A DNA stretch of 64,000 nt from Thamnidium elegans (taxonomy: Eukaryota > Mucoromycota > Mucoromycetes > Mucorales > Mucoraceae). Position 1 is the stretch's first letter, and the number at the start of each line of letters is the position of its first letter. The stretch spans positions 62,001 through 126,000 of the forward strand of contig JAIXMG010000025.1 in NCBI GenBank assembly GCA_025201345.1. The letters run 5' to 3'. Below, one piece after another: positions 34,610 to 45,727 of this stretch. The notes under the pieces were generated by a model, which saw nothing but the letters and a program-made list of their open reading frames with translations, was not told the DNA's origin and searched no databases. Both the position numbers and the translations under genes were made by a program.

Positions 34610-36961
34610 ATGTCTAGTCTCGATTTCAAGAACCTTCCTGAATGTGAGGAAGATATCAATTTTGATGATATCTACGAGAAATATGAAGTTTCAACCGAGA
34701 ACGATTTTGATACCATCGTCGTTGTTGATGGTGCACCCATTGTAGATGAAGCCAAACAAGAAAAACTTATAACTGTCTTGACTAAGCTTTTCACTAAAGG
34801 TGCTGGTGAGATTAAAGAAAACGGTATCTGGATGCCAATGACTCCCAATGAAGAAGGAAAGAAGACTAGTTCTGGGTAAGTTAATAATCGCCCCCCCTTT
34901 TTTTTTTTTTTTTTTTTTTGGAAAAGTAATTAATTCGTCGCGCGCTTTTTTTTTTAATAGATATCTTTTTATTGATTTCAAAGAAGCTGAATCTGCTCAA
35001 GCTGCCGTAAAGAACTTGGATGGACATAAATTATCCAAGTCCGTTACTTTACTTGTCAACAAGTTCACCGATGTTGAGAAATACAGCGACATGAATGAGG
35101 AATATGTCGAACCTACAATTGAACCTTACGCCCCCAAGGAACATTTGAAGAGTGCTTTGATGGACTTACAAGCTCGTGATCAATTTGTCATGTATAGAGG
35201 TGATGATGTTTCCATCTTCTGGAACAGAAAGACCGATGCTCCTGAACATGTTTACTCCAGAACTGTAAGTTTTTTTTTTTTTAAAAAAAAAGAGTTTAAA
35301 AGGCATGTGTAATTAATTATTTGTTTTTATAGAACTGGACTGAAACTTACGTTCAATGGTCTCCCAAGGGTTCTTACCTCTCTACATTCCATACTCAAGG
35401 TATTGCCCTTTGGGGTGGTCCATCTTGGAACAAGATTGTTCGTTTTGTTCACCCTGGTGTTAAATTGATTGATTTCTCTCCTAACGAACGCTACCTCGTT
35501 ACCTGGTCCAACGAGCCTATTAGTTTAGCTAGATTACCCGAAACTAGTCACCCCTTCAGTGAATATGATGAAGGCAACCAAGTTGTTGTCTGGGATATTA
35601 AGACTGGTGCTTTACTCCGTACATTCCCTGTTGTCCAACCCGTTGGCGAAGAGCAAAAGACTGTTCGTTGGCCCATCTTCAAATGGTCTGCTTCCGAAAA
35701 GCATTTCGCTCGTGTCGTCCCTGGCCAACAATTATCTGTATATGAAGCTCCTGGTATGGGTTTGGTTGGTAAGAAGAGTATCAAGACACCTGGTATTGTT
35801 GACTTTGAATGGTCTCCTGCCAAGATCGATTCTTCTGACTCCAAGGCTTACCAAAAGGAAGAAATCCTTTCTTACTGGACTCCTGAGGTTGGTAACCAAC
35901 CTGCTCGTGTCAGTTTAATGACCATTCCTTCCAAGGAAGTTATTGCCACCAAGAACTTGTTCAATGTCTCTGAGTGTAAATTGTACTGGCAAAACCAAGG
36001 TCATTTCTTGGCCGTTAAGGTTGATCGTCATACTAAGACCAAGAAGTCTACTTATGCCAATATTGAAATTTTCCGTATTAACCAAAAGAATATTCCTGTT
36101 GAGACTATCGAGTTAAAGGATCCTATGCTTGCTTTTGCTTGGGAGCCTTATGGAGAGCGTTTCGCTACTATTACCACAAACGACCCAGCTTATGGTTCTA
36201 CCCCTGCTAATGGTGTTGCCCCTAGTGCTATCAAGACTGATGTCAAATTCTTCTATCTCGATAAGTCCAAGAAGGCTAACGCTGGTTTCAAGTTGATGAA
36301 GTCTCTTGAAAAGAAGACTAGTAACTACCTCTTCTGGTCCCCTAAGGGTCACAACATTGTCTTGGCTACTTTGCGTTCATCTACCGTCTCTGATCTCGAA
36401 TTCTATGATGTTGACTTTGAGCCTCTTGCCAGTGATAAGAAGGATAAGAACGATGTTGGAGCTACTGTTCAACTCTTATCTACTCAAGATCATTACGGTG
36501 TTAGTGATGTCGAGTGGGATCCTACTGGTCGTTACGTTGTTACTGGTTCCAGTATGTGGCGTCAATCTGCCGATCATGGTTTCTGTATCTGGGATTTCAA
36601 GGGTACTCTCTTGTTCAAGCAAAACATTGAAAACTTCAAGCAATTGTTATGGCGTCCTCGTCCTGAATCCTTGTTGTCTGATGAACAAAAGAAGAAGATT
36701 AAGAAGAACCTTCGTCAATACTCTAAGCAATTCGATGAAGATGATCTTGCTATGGGTGATGCTACTGCTGCTAAACTTCACGCTGAACGTAGAAAGGCTG
36801 TTGAAGAATGGTATGCTTGGAGAAAGGCCACTGAACGTAAACTTCAAGAAGACCGTAAGGCTTTGGGTAAGGAAATCCAAGCTACTGATGATGGTAAATC
36901 CGAAGCTGTCGAAGAATGGGTCGAAGAAGTCATTGAAGAGAATGAAGAAATCATTGATTAA
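34610..36961 (+). CDS. PRT1: Translation initiation factor eIF3 subunit b
   Basis: Scaffold subunit of eIF3 that helps load mRNA on the 40S ribosome. Three exons. The N-terminal RRM runs from FDTIVVVDGAPIV to YLFIDFKEAESAQAAVKNLD. The WD40-like beta-propeller contains FVMYRGDDVSIFWNRKT, ETYVQWSPKGSYLSTFHTQG, IALWGGPSWNKIVRFVHPGV, IDFSPNERYLVTWSNEP, VVWDIKTGALLRTF, FKWSASEKHFARV, YLFWSPKGHNIVLATLRS, VEWDPTGRYVVTGSSMWR and FCIWDFKGTLLFKQ. The C-terminal helix with EEWYAWRKATERKLQEDRK binds eIF3i/g. Stop at 36959-36961. Third-position C use is strong, unlike most neighbours, as expected for a highly translated gene. Confidence 0.97.
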
Positions 36962-37079
36962 TTATTATAATTTTTTTTATTTTTTTTTTACATATACACT
37001 TTAATATCAATAATAAACTTATATGTGTATATAAAAATAGCAAATGTCTTTTTTTTTTATTTTATTTTAATTAAGTTTT

Positions 37080-37319
37080 TTAAATAAGTGATGTTAAATT
37101 AGAGTATCCACTGAAAGGTCTACATGGTTTGGAAAGGCTCTGTCTTGTTTTTGTCTTGTTAAAATGGCAAGCTATACATTTGTTTTTAGTAGCAAGGCAT
37201 TCTTTACAACCTTGAGATGTTTCCTTATTTAATTCTTCAGTATCTTTAGCTATATCTTCAGAATAAACCGAAAAGATAAAGAATGCGGCAGATAATACAA
37301 GTGAAGTGAATGTTTTCAT
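37080..37319 (-). CDS. Small secreted cysteine-containing protein
   Basis: 79-codon ORF. Signal peptide: MKTFTSLVLSAAFFIFSVYS, likely cleaved near SVYS/ED. The mature part is about 60 residues with five Cys: CKECLATKNKCIACHF (two CxxC pairs with a linker) and KPCRPF. Length, signal and Cys pattern fit a small secreted protein of unknown role. It is tail to tail with eIF3b (118 bp apart). A leader of T/A runs precedes the start. No homologue recognised. Confidence 0.65.
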   Translation of the reverse strand: MKTFTSLVLSAAFFIFSVYSEDIAKDTEELNKETSQGCKECLATKNKCIACHFNKTKTRQSLSKPCRPFSGYSNLTSLI

Positions 37320-38626
37320 AACTAAATTTTTTTTTTGTAAGTGGTTCTAATTTATAATTTTGCCCTTTTTATACATAAAAATATGACAACACGGGGGGTA
37401 TATTTCCAACCTAACTATTAGATCGAAAATAAGCCCATTTGTAGATTTTACTGGCTAACAAACGTGATATTGCAGCATTTATGACAAGGCCGAAACATAA
37501 AAAGAACTTCCAAGAATACACCCTACTTTTTTTTTATTTATTTTTTTTCACACTGAAATAAAAAATGATTTTCATGAAAGGGGTCTTGTTTTATTTTAGA
37601 CATAAAAAGGACTCTTATATATGCAGTTATATACCTACTTTATGTATATCGATACATTTACACCTTCTAGTTTCTGGTTTTCTTTCTAGTTATATAATGC
37701 TGTCAATTGAACTTTAGTACCATAAACTTAACAATAAGGAATATATGCAACCGACAAAAAATTTATAGGAGTAATTGATTCAATTGACAAAAAAGCGACT
37801 AATTCACACAGGTTAAAAAATAGGAGTAAACAATTGACAGTGTATAAGTTCTCAAGCACCTCTTTTTTTTTTATGCAAAATCTCCTGAATTTGAAATAAA
37901 TAACTTGTTTATGTACCGATGCTGTATTAGGAAAGACGCCCTTTTTTTTCCTATCCGCTGTACAAGTTTACTGTACCGCATGACATCCACAGAAAGGGAT
38001 ATGTACATTGTGACAGGTTTAACCGCCACTTTCAATTAGTCAACTTTCTGAATAAGTATAGATGTTTTAATATAAATGTATACATAAAAAACAGTACAAT
38101 ATATCATGACGACTAAATAAGTCTTTATCATGATTAAATCAATATCATTTTTTAACCAACTTTTTTCTTTTTTTTAACAATAAATTCGTATATAAGTAAG
38201 TATCTCGAACCATTATGTGTGTAGTTACATATTTCAAAAGGACCTTATATATCCTTTCGCCTTAATTTATTATTGGGCTGTTTATTACGTTTCTTAGGGC
38301 ATGGTGGAGTATATGCAAACGGCTATAGCTCAAACGAGCTCATAAAAAGTAGCGCTTTCTTTTTGAATTGGCCGTGAAAATAGACCATGTATCTGGATTT
38401 CTTCTAATTCAAGAAGGGAATGGTCAATCCAGGAAAGAAAAAGAAGAATAATGCAAAATATCGATAATAGTGCTGCTGCTTTTGATAAAAACTGTAAGAA
38501 AACAAGATAAATTGAAAAAGTCAAACTGGCAAATCGAGAGTGGATAAATTTAGTTTAGACCCTTCTTTAAACGTTATTTATGCTAAAATAGTATTTAATA
38601 AGTCGCGTCCGAAAGTAGTACACTGA
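37320..38626. other. AT-rich spacer
   Basis: No gene supported. A 64-codon minus ORF (38330-38524; hydrophobic start TFSIYLVFLQFLSKAAALLS) could encode a small membrane peptide but nothing else backs it. Confidence 0.45.
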
Positions 38627-38949
38627 TTACCTTCTTGTATAACCATAGAATAGTATCGCGCATGAAAGAGATATAATTTGCAATTTCGCAGCAAGGCCCG
38701 CCGTCTCGGGAACTCCAGGTGTGTAAAGATTAAAAAGTAAAAGATAATAGGATATTACGTTATACCGAGAAAAGTAGCTATATAATTAATTATATTTGAG
38801 CCATTTGCTGTATAACTATCAATGTTAAATTTTACTAACGAAAATTAACATACCCATTCTCTCTACGATACATATTCTCACGTAAAAATCTATCAAAGTT
38901 TCTCACCTACAAAAAAAAAAAAAAGTTAATAAGCTCCTTCTCACACCAT
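38627..38949 (-). CDS. Candidate tiny spliced membrane protein
   Basis: Proposed exons: ATG alone (38949-38947, then GTGTGA), 38906-38854 (VRNFDRFLRENMYRRENG), a 38-nt intron, an exon from 38815 (YTANGSNIINYIATFL), and a last exon after acceptor GGAG reading VPETAGLAAKLQIISLSCAI then LFYGYTRR and TAA at 38627. The result is about 63 residues, with a basic amphipathic start and one C-terminal hydrophobic segment. All joins are in frame, but the 38-nt intron and the last acceptor are weak. It may instead stop after ATFLGIT. It lies divergent to the amidohydrolase. Family unknown. Confidence 0.33.
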
Positions 38950-39142
38950 TGTGACTTTGGATGTCACTTTTTTTTTGACCGAGAGATAGGAGACTCTTGA
39001 ACAAGGTAAAAAGCTCTTAATTAGGATATTATTTGTAACACAAGAAAAGTATATATATACTACATCATCAGACACATATAAACGTCTTTCTCCTCTTTTA
39101 TATATTCCTTTTTCTCTTTCTTTTTTCTTTTAAAAAAAAATA

Positions 39143-42100
39143 ATGTCTGGGAAAGGATATTCTTCAATTTCAGAAAATGGTGAAGGATCATCTCAGCATG
39201 ATCCATTAATCATTAAAGAGCCTACACTTATTAAACGTGTAGAATTATTTACTCGTCGTCACTTTTATCATATCTTGATGATCGCCATTATTATTTTTAT
39301 TTTATTTATATTGGCCATTTATACCTTGATACCCGATACTCCTTTATTTCCTAATGATCAATATCCAGCTACCTTAAAACCGGGTATATCCGAATACACT
39401 ATGGAACAAGGTAGAATCAAATGTAATGCCATCCAAGACAGACCCAGACAGAAGAACTTGCCAAATAAAAATCGCGCTAATCCCAGAGCTGAACCAAACC
39501 AAATTCCCATCTTGATTAAAAACGCCATTGTTTGGGATGGTCAAGGAGAAATTTTAAATAATGTTGATATCTACATCGAAAATGGTATCATCAATAGAAT
39601 TGCTAAAGATATTAAACTGAAAAATGGATCCGTAAAGGTAATTGATGCTGCTGGACATGTTGTTGGTCCTGGTCTTGTTGATATGCACAGGTAAAATATA
39701 TACTATTATACATGAAACTTTTTATTAATTTTTTTTTTTTAAAAAAAAAGTCATATGGGCGTTTCTTCTTGGCCTGAATTTGATGCTACAGATGATACAA
39801 ACGAAATGACTCAACCTCTCACTCCTTTTGTTCGTACAATTGATGCTTTCAATCCATCCGATAAAGCCATTCGTATTGTTGCATCAGGAGGTGTTACGAC
39901 TGTCTTGGTACTCCCTGGATCCGGTAACATTATGGGAGGTGAAGCTTACCCTTTTAAGTTACGACCTGTAGATACTTTAAGTAATGAAGATATGCTGGTA
40001 CAAGCTCATATCGAAAATGAAGAAACCAAATGGAGATGGATGAAAATGGCTTGTGGGGAAAATCCAAAGGTAAAAACGGGGGTTGTGTTGCACAAACTTA
40101 CAAAAAAAAATAACTCTTGTTTTTATATTTAGCGCGTTTATGGTAACAGAGGACAAATGCCTTCTACTCGTTTAGGTGAAGCATACCTTTTACGTGCTGA
40201 ATTATCTAGAGCACAAGAGTTAAAGCAAAAACAAGATGATTGGTGTCAAGCTGCTCAACATACAAACGGTCGCTTCGAAACTGGGTTCCCGCAAGATTTA
40301 AGTTTAGAATCCCTAGTTTCCTTATTACGTGGAGAAGTATTACTCAACATTCACTGTTACGAGACCCACGATATCGAAGCCATGGTTCGTCATTCATTAG
40401 AGTTCAATTTTACTATTTCAGCATTTCATCATGCGCTTGACGCTTACCGTGTTCCCGATATCTTGCGCCGCGCTCCAAACAACATTACTGTCGCTACCTT
40501 TGCAGATCATTGGGGATATAAAAAGGAAGCTTTCCAAGCTATCCCTGAAGCTCCAAAAATTTTATTTGATGCCGGTATCCCAGTTGCCTTAAAGAGTGAT
40601 CATCCAGTTTTGAACTCACAACACTTGATATTTGAAGCAGCTAAATCTACACACTACGGTTTACCAGTTCAAGAAGCCTTCAAGACCGTTACTTCCACTC
40701 CAGCCAATGCTATCGGGTTAGGTCATCGAGTTGGTTCTCTTCGCGTTGGATATGACGCCGATCTTGTTATTTGGGACCGTGAACCTCTTGAGCTTGGTGC
40801 AAGTCCTATACAAGTATTTATTGATGGTGTACCATTATTTGAAGAAACCATCATTGAACCTGTTGCAGAAAAGAAGAAGCGAGTTAATAATGTTGCTGCT
40901 ATCAAGGATATTCCTAAAAAACTTGAAGGTACAAAGAGTTTTATCTTAAAGAATGCCGGTTACTCTTTCTTGGGTAAAAATCCTACACGAGGTCCTATCC
41001 AGGTTGTTGTAGAAAATGGTGCTATTGTTTGTTCTGCTCCTGATTGTGGAACTTCAATTGCCTCTATTCAAAATGTTGTACCTGAATTTGATCTTCAAGG
41101 TGGTTTTGTGATTCCTGGTCTCGTAGCTGTAGGATCTCAGTTAGGTCTCGTTGAAATACCATCAGAAAAGACAACCAGTGATGGTACTGTTGCAGCTTCT
41201 ACATCTCACGACTCTAAATCTATTGTCTCTGCTGTAGACGGATTAAAATTCGGTGGTAGAAAGTTAGAAGAAGCATATAAGGGTGGTATTTTAACCGCAA
41301 TCAGCGCACCCTTATCTCGAAGCGTTGTTGTAGGTGTCAGTACAGCCTTTAAGACTGGTGCAGAATCTATACTTCAAGAAGGTGCATTAATTTCTTCTGC
41401 AGCCGCGCTTCATTTCCAAATTGGCAGTGATGTTAAATCCAGTCAATTCCCTACCATTTCTTCACAGATTTCTTTCCTTCGTCAAATCTTTACCGAGAAT
41501 TTGAAATCAGAGAATCGATACGGTCAAGGTGCTCGAGGAGAAATTCCTATTATTATCTCTGTTAATAACAAGGACGAAATAGCTAGTGTGATTCATTTAA
41601 AGAAGAGTTTAATCCCTCATTCACGTTTGGCTATTATGGGAGGCGTTGAAGCTCATTTATTAGCTGCTCAATTAGCCAAAGAAAATATTGCTGTTATTTT
41701 ACAACCTGGATTATGTACACCCTCCAGTTTTGATTCTATTCATTGTTTAACCGGTGCGCCTCTTACCAACGGTACATCTGCACACGTCTTAAACTATCAT
41801 GGTGTCAAGGTCGGCGTTGCCGTATTTGATGATGGTTTGGCTCGTAACTTAGCTTGGGATTCCGTTTGGTTCGCTGCTACTTCACCTTCAAAGGAAATGG
41901 AAATCAGTGAATTCGATGCAATTAGATTTGTCACTTCCAATTTACAAGAAATCTTTGGTTTAAGAGTAGAAAGTAGTATCAATGAAGCAATTGCAAACGA
42001 AAAGGAAGAGTTCGTGGTTTGGTCTGGTAGTCCTTTGGATGTACAAAGTAAAATTTTGTTTATTCATACCAAGGATAATGGTATCCATTATCCTGTATAA
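39143..42100 (+). CDS. Membrane-anchored amidohydrolase-superfamily protein
   Basis: 944 residues from three exons (39143-39690, 39751-40069, 40133-42100). Type II topology: a basic cytosolic N-terminus, then FYHILMIAIIIFILFILAIY as membrane anchor at about residues 44-65, then a large luminal or outside part. The amidohydrolase barrel starts IPILIKNAIVWDGQGEILNN; the metal HxH is formed across intron 1 (GLVDMHSHMGV). Further ligands: NIHCYETHDIEAM, ISAFHHALDAYRV, ATFADHWGY and VALKSDHPVLNSQH. Then SLRVGYDADLVIWD. A second, imidazolonepropionase-like repeat follows (FVIPGLVAVGSQLGLVE) but lacks the HxH, so the protein looks like a fused active and degenerate amidohydrolase pair. Substrate unknown. 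Confidence 0.85.
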
Positions 42101-42159
42101 TATATATATATATATATACATCTTTTTTTTTTTTATTTAATAATATATATATATATATA

Positions 42160-42330
42160 TATATATATTCGCTTCGTATACAGCGGCTCCACCCCAAAGT
42201 TCGTTTTCCAATTTTATAAATTCGTTTTTTTTTCGCAGCCCAAAGTTCGCTTTTTGATCCAAATTCGCTTTGGCATCACCCAAAGTTCGTTTTTTACATT
42301 TGAAAAATTCGCTTTTATTTTATTTAATTT
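42160..42330. repeat. AAGTTCG-rich subterminal repeat region of an IS630/Tc1 remnant
   Basis: The motif AAAGTTCG or AAATTCG followed by C/G-T runs recurs about seven times. A related set in the other orientation (TTCGAACTTAATTTGGAACA, TTCGAACCTCAATTGGAACA) lies at 42670-42715. This looks like degenerate ends around the transposase fragments that lie between. Confidence 0.45.
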
Positions 42331-42339
42331 TATTTCAAT

Positions 42340-42596
42340 GAGTAGCAGCTTTTATTATGAAGATGAACCCACTCACAAACCTGTAACCATTCAAAAACTC
42401 ATTGAAGATCGTGGATATAAATGCGTTTATTTACCACCATACTCTCCCTTCCGAAGAGTTTTGGTCAAAGGTTAAATCTGGAAACAAAAGAAATTCATTG
42501 GATACTACTGATCGTTTGGCTCCTCGTATAATGGATGCAGTAACCCACGCTACTATTAAAGATTGCCGTGGTTGGACGCACTGTATTTTTTTTTAA
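42340..42596 (+). pseudogene. IS630/Tc1-type transposase, C-terminal DDE fragment
   Basis: Reads IQKLIEDRGYKCVYLPPYSP in one frame, then after a frameshift and loss of the LNPI block continues EEFWSKVKSGNKRNSLDTTD, LAPRIMDAVTHATIKDCRGW. The pattern PPYSP-(LNPI)-E-FW with its catalytic Glu is the end of the IS630/Tc1/mariner DDE domain. Only the last third is present. It is followed by the T-run/A-run motif. Confidence 0.75.
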
Positions 42597-42831
42597 AAAA
42601 AAGAGGGAAAAGCTTACAGAGTGCTTTATCCACTCTCAAATCGAACTCAGTGGTACATTTTTTAAAAATAAATTCGAACTTAATTTGGAACACCCTTCGA
42701 ACCTCAATTGGAACAAACTGTGAACATTATTTTTACTTCGTTATTTTACTCTTTATAATACATAATGAGCTTATTTTTTTTTAATTTGAAGACGGTTCCG
42801 GTAACATACGAACGAAAATAGAGCTGAAGCC

Positions 42832-43368
42832 ATGGATTTCGAGATTGAAGGTGATCCTTACAATTTAAATAAATTGACAGATTTCGAGGAGTACCCGAAA
42901 AATAAACCCTTGAACGTCGAGATGCCTGGGAGCAGTAGTGGAGAAGCTGATAGTAGTAACAGTATAAAAGATACTAGTTTAGAAAAAGAGCAAAAATACG
43001 TATTGCATGATGGAACTACCTGTGGGGGGGGGGAGTTGGCTTCCAGAGCCAATGTGAGCCGTAGTACCGCAAACAACTGGTACCAGAGACCCCAATGGAA
43101 AAAAAGACCAATCGCAGTAACAGACTAGCATCTAAGTTTCAGGAACCACACAAACGACATTTGATTTTTTTTTTTTTTTGATGAAAATTCATCTACTGAT
43201 ATAACTGATGCTGTAGAAAGTTTGACAGAAGCTTTTGAAGGGCTTGGTATTAAGAAGTCTAGAGTACATGAGTTTATGAAAGACGAATGTAATCTCTCTT
43301 TGAAAGTCGCCACGCTGTATCTAGGACCTCGTAACGATGAAAAAAATTTAGACAAGAGATCGAAGTAG
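42832..43368 (+). pseudogene. IS630/Tc1-type transposase, N-terminal fragment
   Basis: Starts MDFEIEGDPYNLNKLTDFEE; later ELASRANVSRSTANNWYQRP is a helix-turn-helix typical of these transposases. After a stop and a T run, another frame continues ITDAVESLTEAFEGLGIKKS, RVHEFMKDECNLSLKVATLY, up to a TAG at about 43368. This matches the linker between the HTH and the DDE domain of mucoralean IS630-like elements. The DDE domain itself is missing. Because this head lies downstream of a tail fragment on the same strand, they come from two different copies. Confidence 0.65.
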
Positions 43369-45727
43369 GTTGAATGTCCCATTTTATTTTCCATTTGAGA
43401 GTGGATGCCGCAACACAATAAAAACCTTATGAAGTGAATATATTGGGAAAATATGAACATTATATATGGAATAAAGGAAGAGATGCGCATAGTTTAGACA
43501 ATGAAATCTTTTTCTTTAAATATGGTACATGATAAACTCCTTTTAATGATATTTTTCTTTAATTTAACACGACAAAATCAGCTCCTTGAGCCATATAGTA
43601 AATGTCTCAGGGCCTGGAAATTGTGAAGGGAAGGGAAAGGGGAGAGTAAAAATTTAGCAAGGTTGTAAAGGAGTGAGCAGGAAAGTGATATTTAAATTGA
43701 GTATCCACTCCAACCAAGAGGGCCAATGACAAATATCTGCTATTGTAATTTCGGTTTGATGATGATTTCCTTCGCATTTTAAGTGCATGCTTGCAAACAT
43801 CGAGTGGTGATAAAAAATACACAACATTTTTCTCACCTTTAATTTACGGCGTGAATAATTTGAGCAAAATTGACTGAATTGCATACCTGATACACAAACT
43901 ATATAATTTTGACGATCACCAAACACCAGAAGAAGAGTAACCTTGTTACCATAATAAAAAGAGCCACCAAAATAAAACGATCATCAAAAGATAAGGAAGA
44001 AAAATAAAAAAGAAGGGAAACCAGAAAGTAACGAAATCAAATTGAAAGGTTTATTAAGGTTGGAAAAAACAGAAGAACTATTCTACTGAAAACCAATCTA
44101 CTATTTATAGCAGAAATACATTTGCTGATTTTGAACCAAGATGAAAATACACAGGTTAATTAGAGAGCAATTTTGGGGTGGTGTTAATGCAAACAAAGAT
44201 AGGTAATTATATGATGTAATATTATATAATACGGTATATACATAGAATACATTTTTTTTATTTGGCTTCTTTATCAAATAAAATAAACACCAGTTTGTCA
44301 TCCATAAACATTTTCTCAAGGTTATCAAACAAATTAATAAACAAGACACATTATAGACAAATCATTTTATTATACAAAGAAAAATAGTAACTGAAGAAAA
44401 GCAAATGAGAGACACATTAGCCAATTCCTTTTTAAATTGTTTCCAGATCTGACTACTTGGAAGTTTGTCCCTATGCAGATGTTTTCCAAGGAGAACGTCT
44501 TTTTGTCATAAAGAAGCTTTTACACCTCATCAAGACAAAAAGATGGTAATAGTTAAACACTATACCAAAGTGTAACCACATGAAAGGGAAAAAACTAGTA
44601 AACCCGGCATATGTTAATATGAGGGCGTCATGCCAGAGTTATATCAAATAGCACGATCATACACGGATGAGGAAGAAAGTAAGTGACTGGAACCGCGATC
44701 CCAATTTTTCCAATCTCCCTCACGCATGCATTGCTGCTGTCGTTTTTCTAACCAGTTATGAAAGAAAAATATATTAGTGACGCCTCTACTTGCAATATTA
44801 TTATTCATAAAGATACATACCAATAAGATCCATGATGGCGTATGACTACCTTGACCTCGTTATAACTCCTTAACGCTTCAAGATAGCCATACAGATCTTT
44901 TCACCGATTAAACTACTATCATACACGGGTGGTCCTCACCCTCCCCATCCTCATCCTCAAACCTAGCGTATAACTATCTTTTATGTCACCACTATAAGAC
45001 GACCAGTTTTACTTTTGGTAGACATTCACGAAGATTATCAGCTTGGTAAGCCGTCACCATACCAACTATCTACTCTTCTAGTATATATTATAAATAATAT
45101 ATTTAACAGTGACGGGAGGTCATCAGCTTGATAGGTCGCTACCCTAACAACTACCCTGTTCTCCATAAATGGTCTATGTAAGCGAGTTTGTGAATGGCTC
45201 CAGTTTTAAAAAGGTCGAGCTAATTACTCCATCATCGAATGATTGCTAGGAAAGCTCTGTATGAGAATGTAAAAGTAGTTTAACCCTTCAATATAATACC
45301 ATCATCAACTTAGAGCTACAACAGTTAGTGATACCATATAGATAAAAAGAAGAATATTAACATTGGAAAGACCATACAAGAAACGCCCTTTTAATAAAAT
45401 ATAACAATGCGTAAGTTTGAAAATGACGGAAGTTCATTTTTTATGAAGCTGATTACTTACTTGGATACCCATTGAGTTTATTTCTATTTGCTAATGAACA
45501 TGAATACTTCTTTGGAAGTTGAAGAGAGAGCACATAAACTCCCACCAGAAAAGTCACGGGACTTTTTTAAAAGCCAGATATAAATTTTAAATATCATGTT
45601 ACTGAAAGTCTGTTTTCTCGTAGTATTTTGCTGATATGTATATCATAGAAATATATATTTGTGTAGTGTTTATTGTTGTCAGTTAAAATGGTTAAAAAAA
45701 AGAAAAAAAAAAAGAGAAAAAAAGGGA
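43369..45727. other. Transposon-rich spacer without a supported gene
   Basis: Minus ORF 43654-43926 (VCVSGMQFSQFCSNYSRRKL and on) and minus readings near 44340-44270 (LEKMFMDDKLVFILFDKEAK) have coding-like composition but no known motif. Two direct repeats of about 46 bp (ATCAGCTTGGTAAGCCGTCA at about 45040 and ATCAGCTTGATAGGTCGCTA at about 45122) lie 82 bp apart. Nothing else assigned. Confidence 0.45.

Noticed and set aside
35559..35918. 119-codon plus ORF inside eIF3b
   Set aside because: Same reason: shadow frame of eIF3b.
36306..37004. 232-codon plus ORF inside eIF3b
   Set aside because: Out-of-frame shadow of a codon-biased gene; eIF3b motifs occupy the other frame throughout.
42695..42725. 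Minus-strand GGTTCGAAGG resembling a tRNA B box
   Set aside because: No A box, acceptor stem or anticodon arm could be placed; it belongs to the IS630-like terminal repeats.
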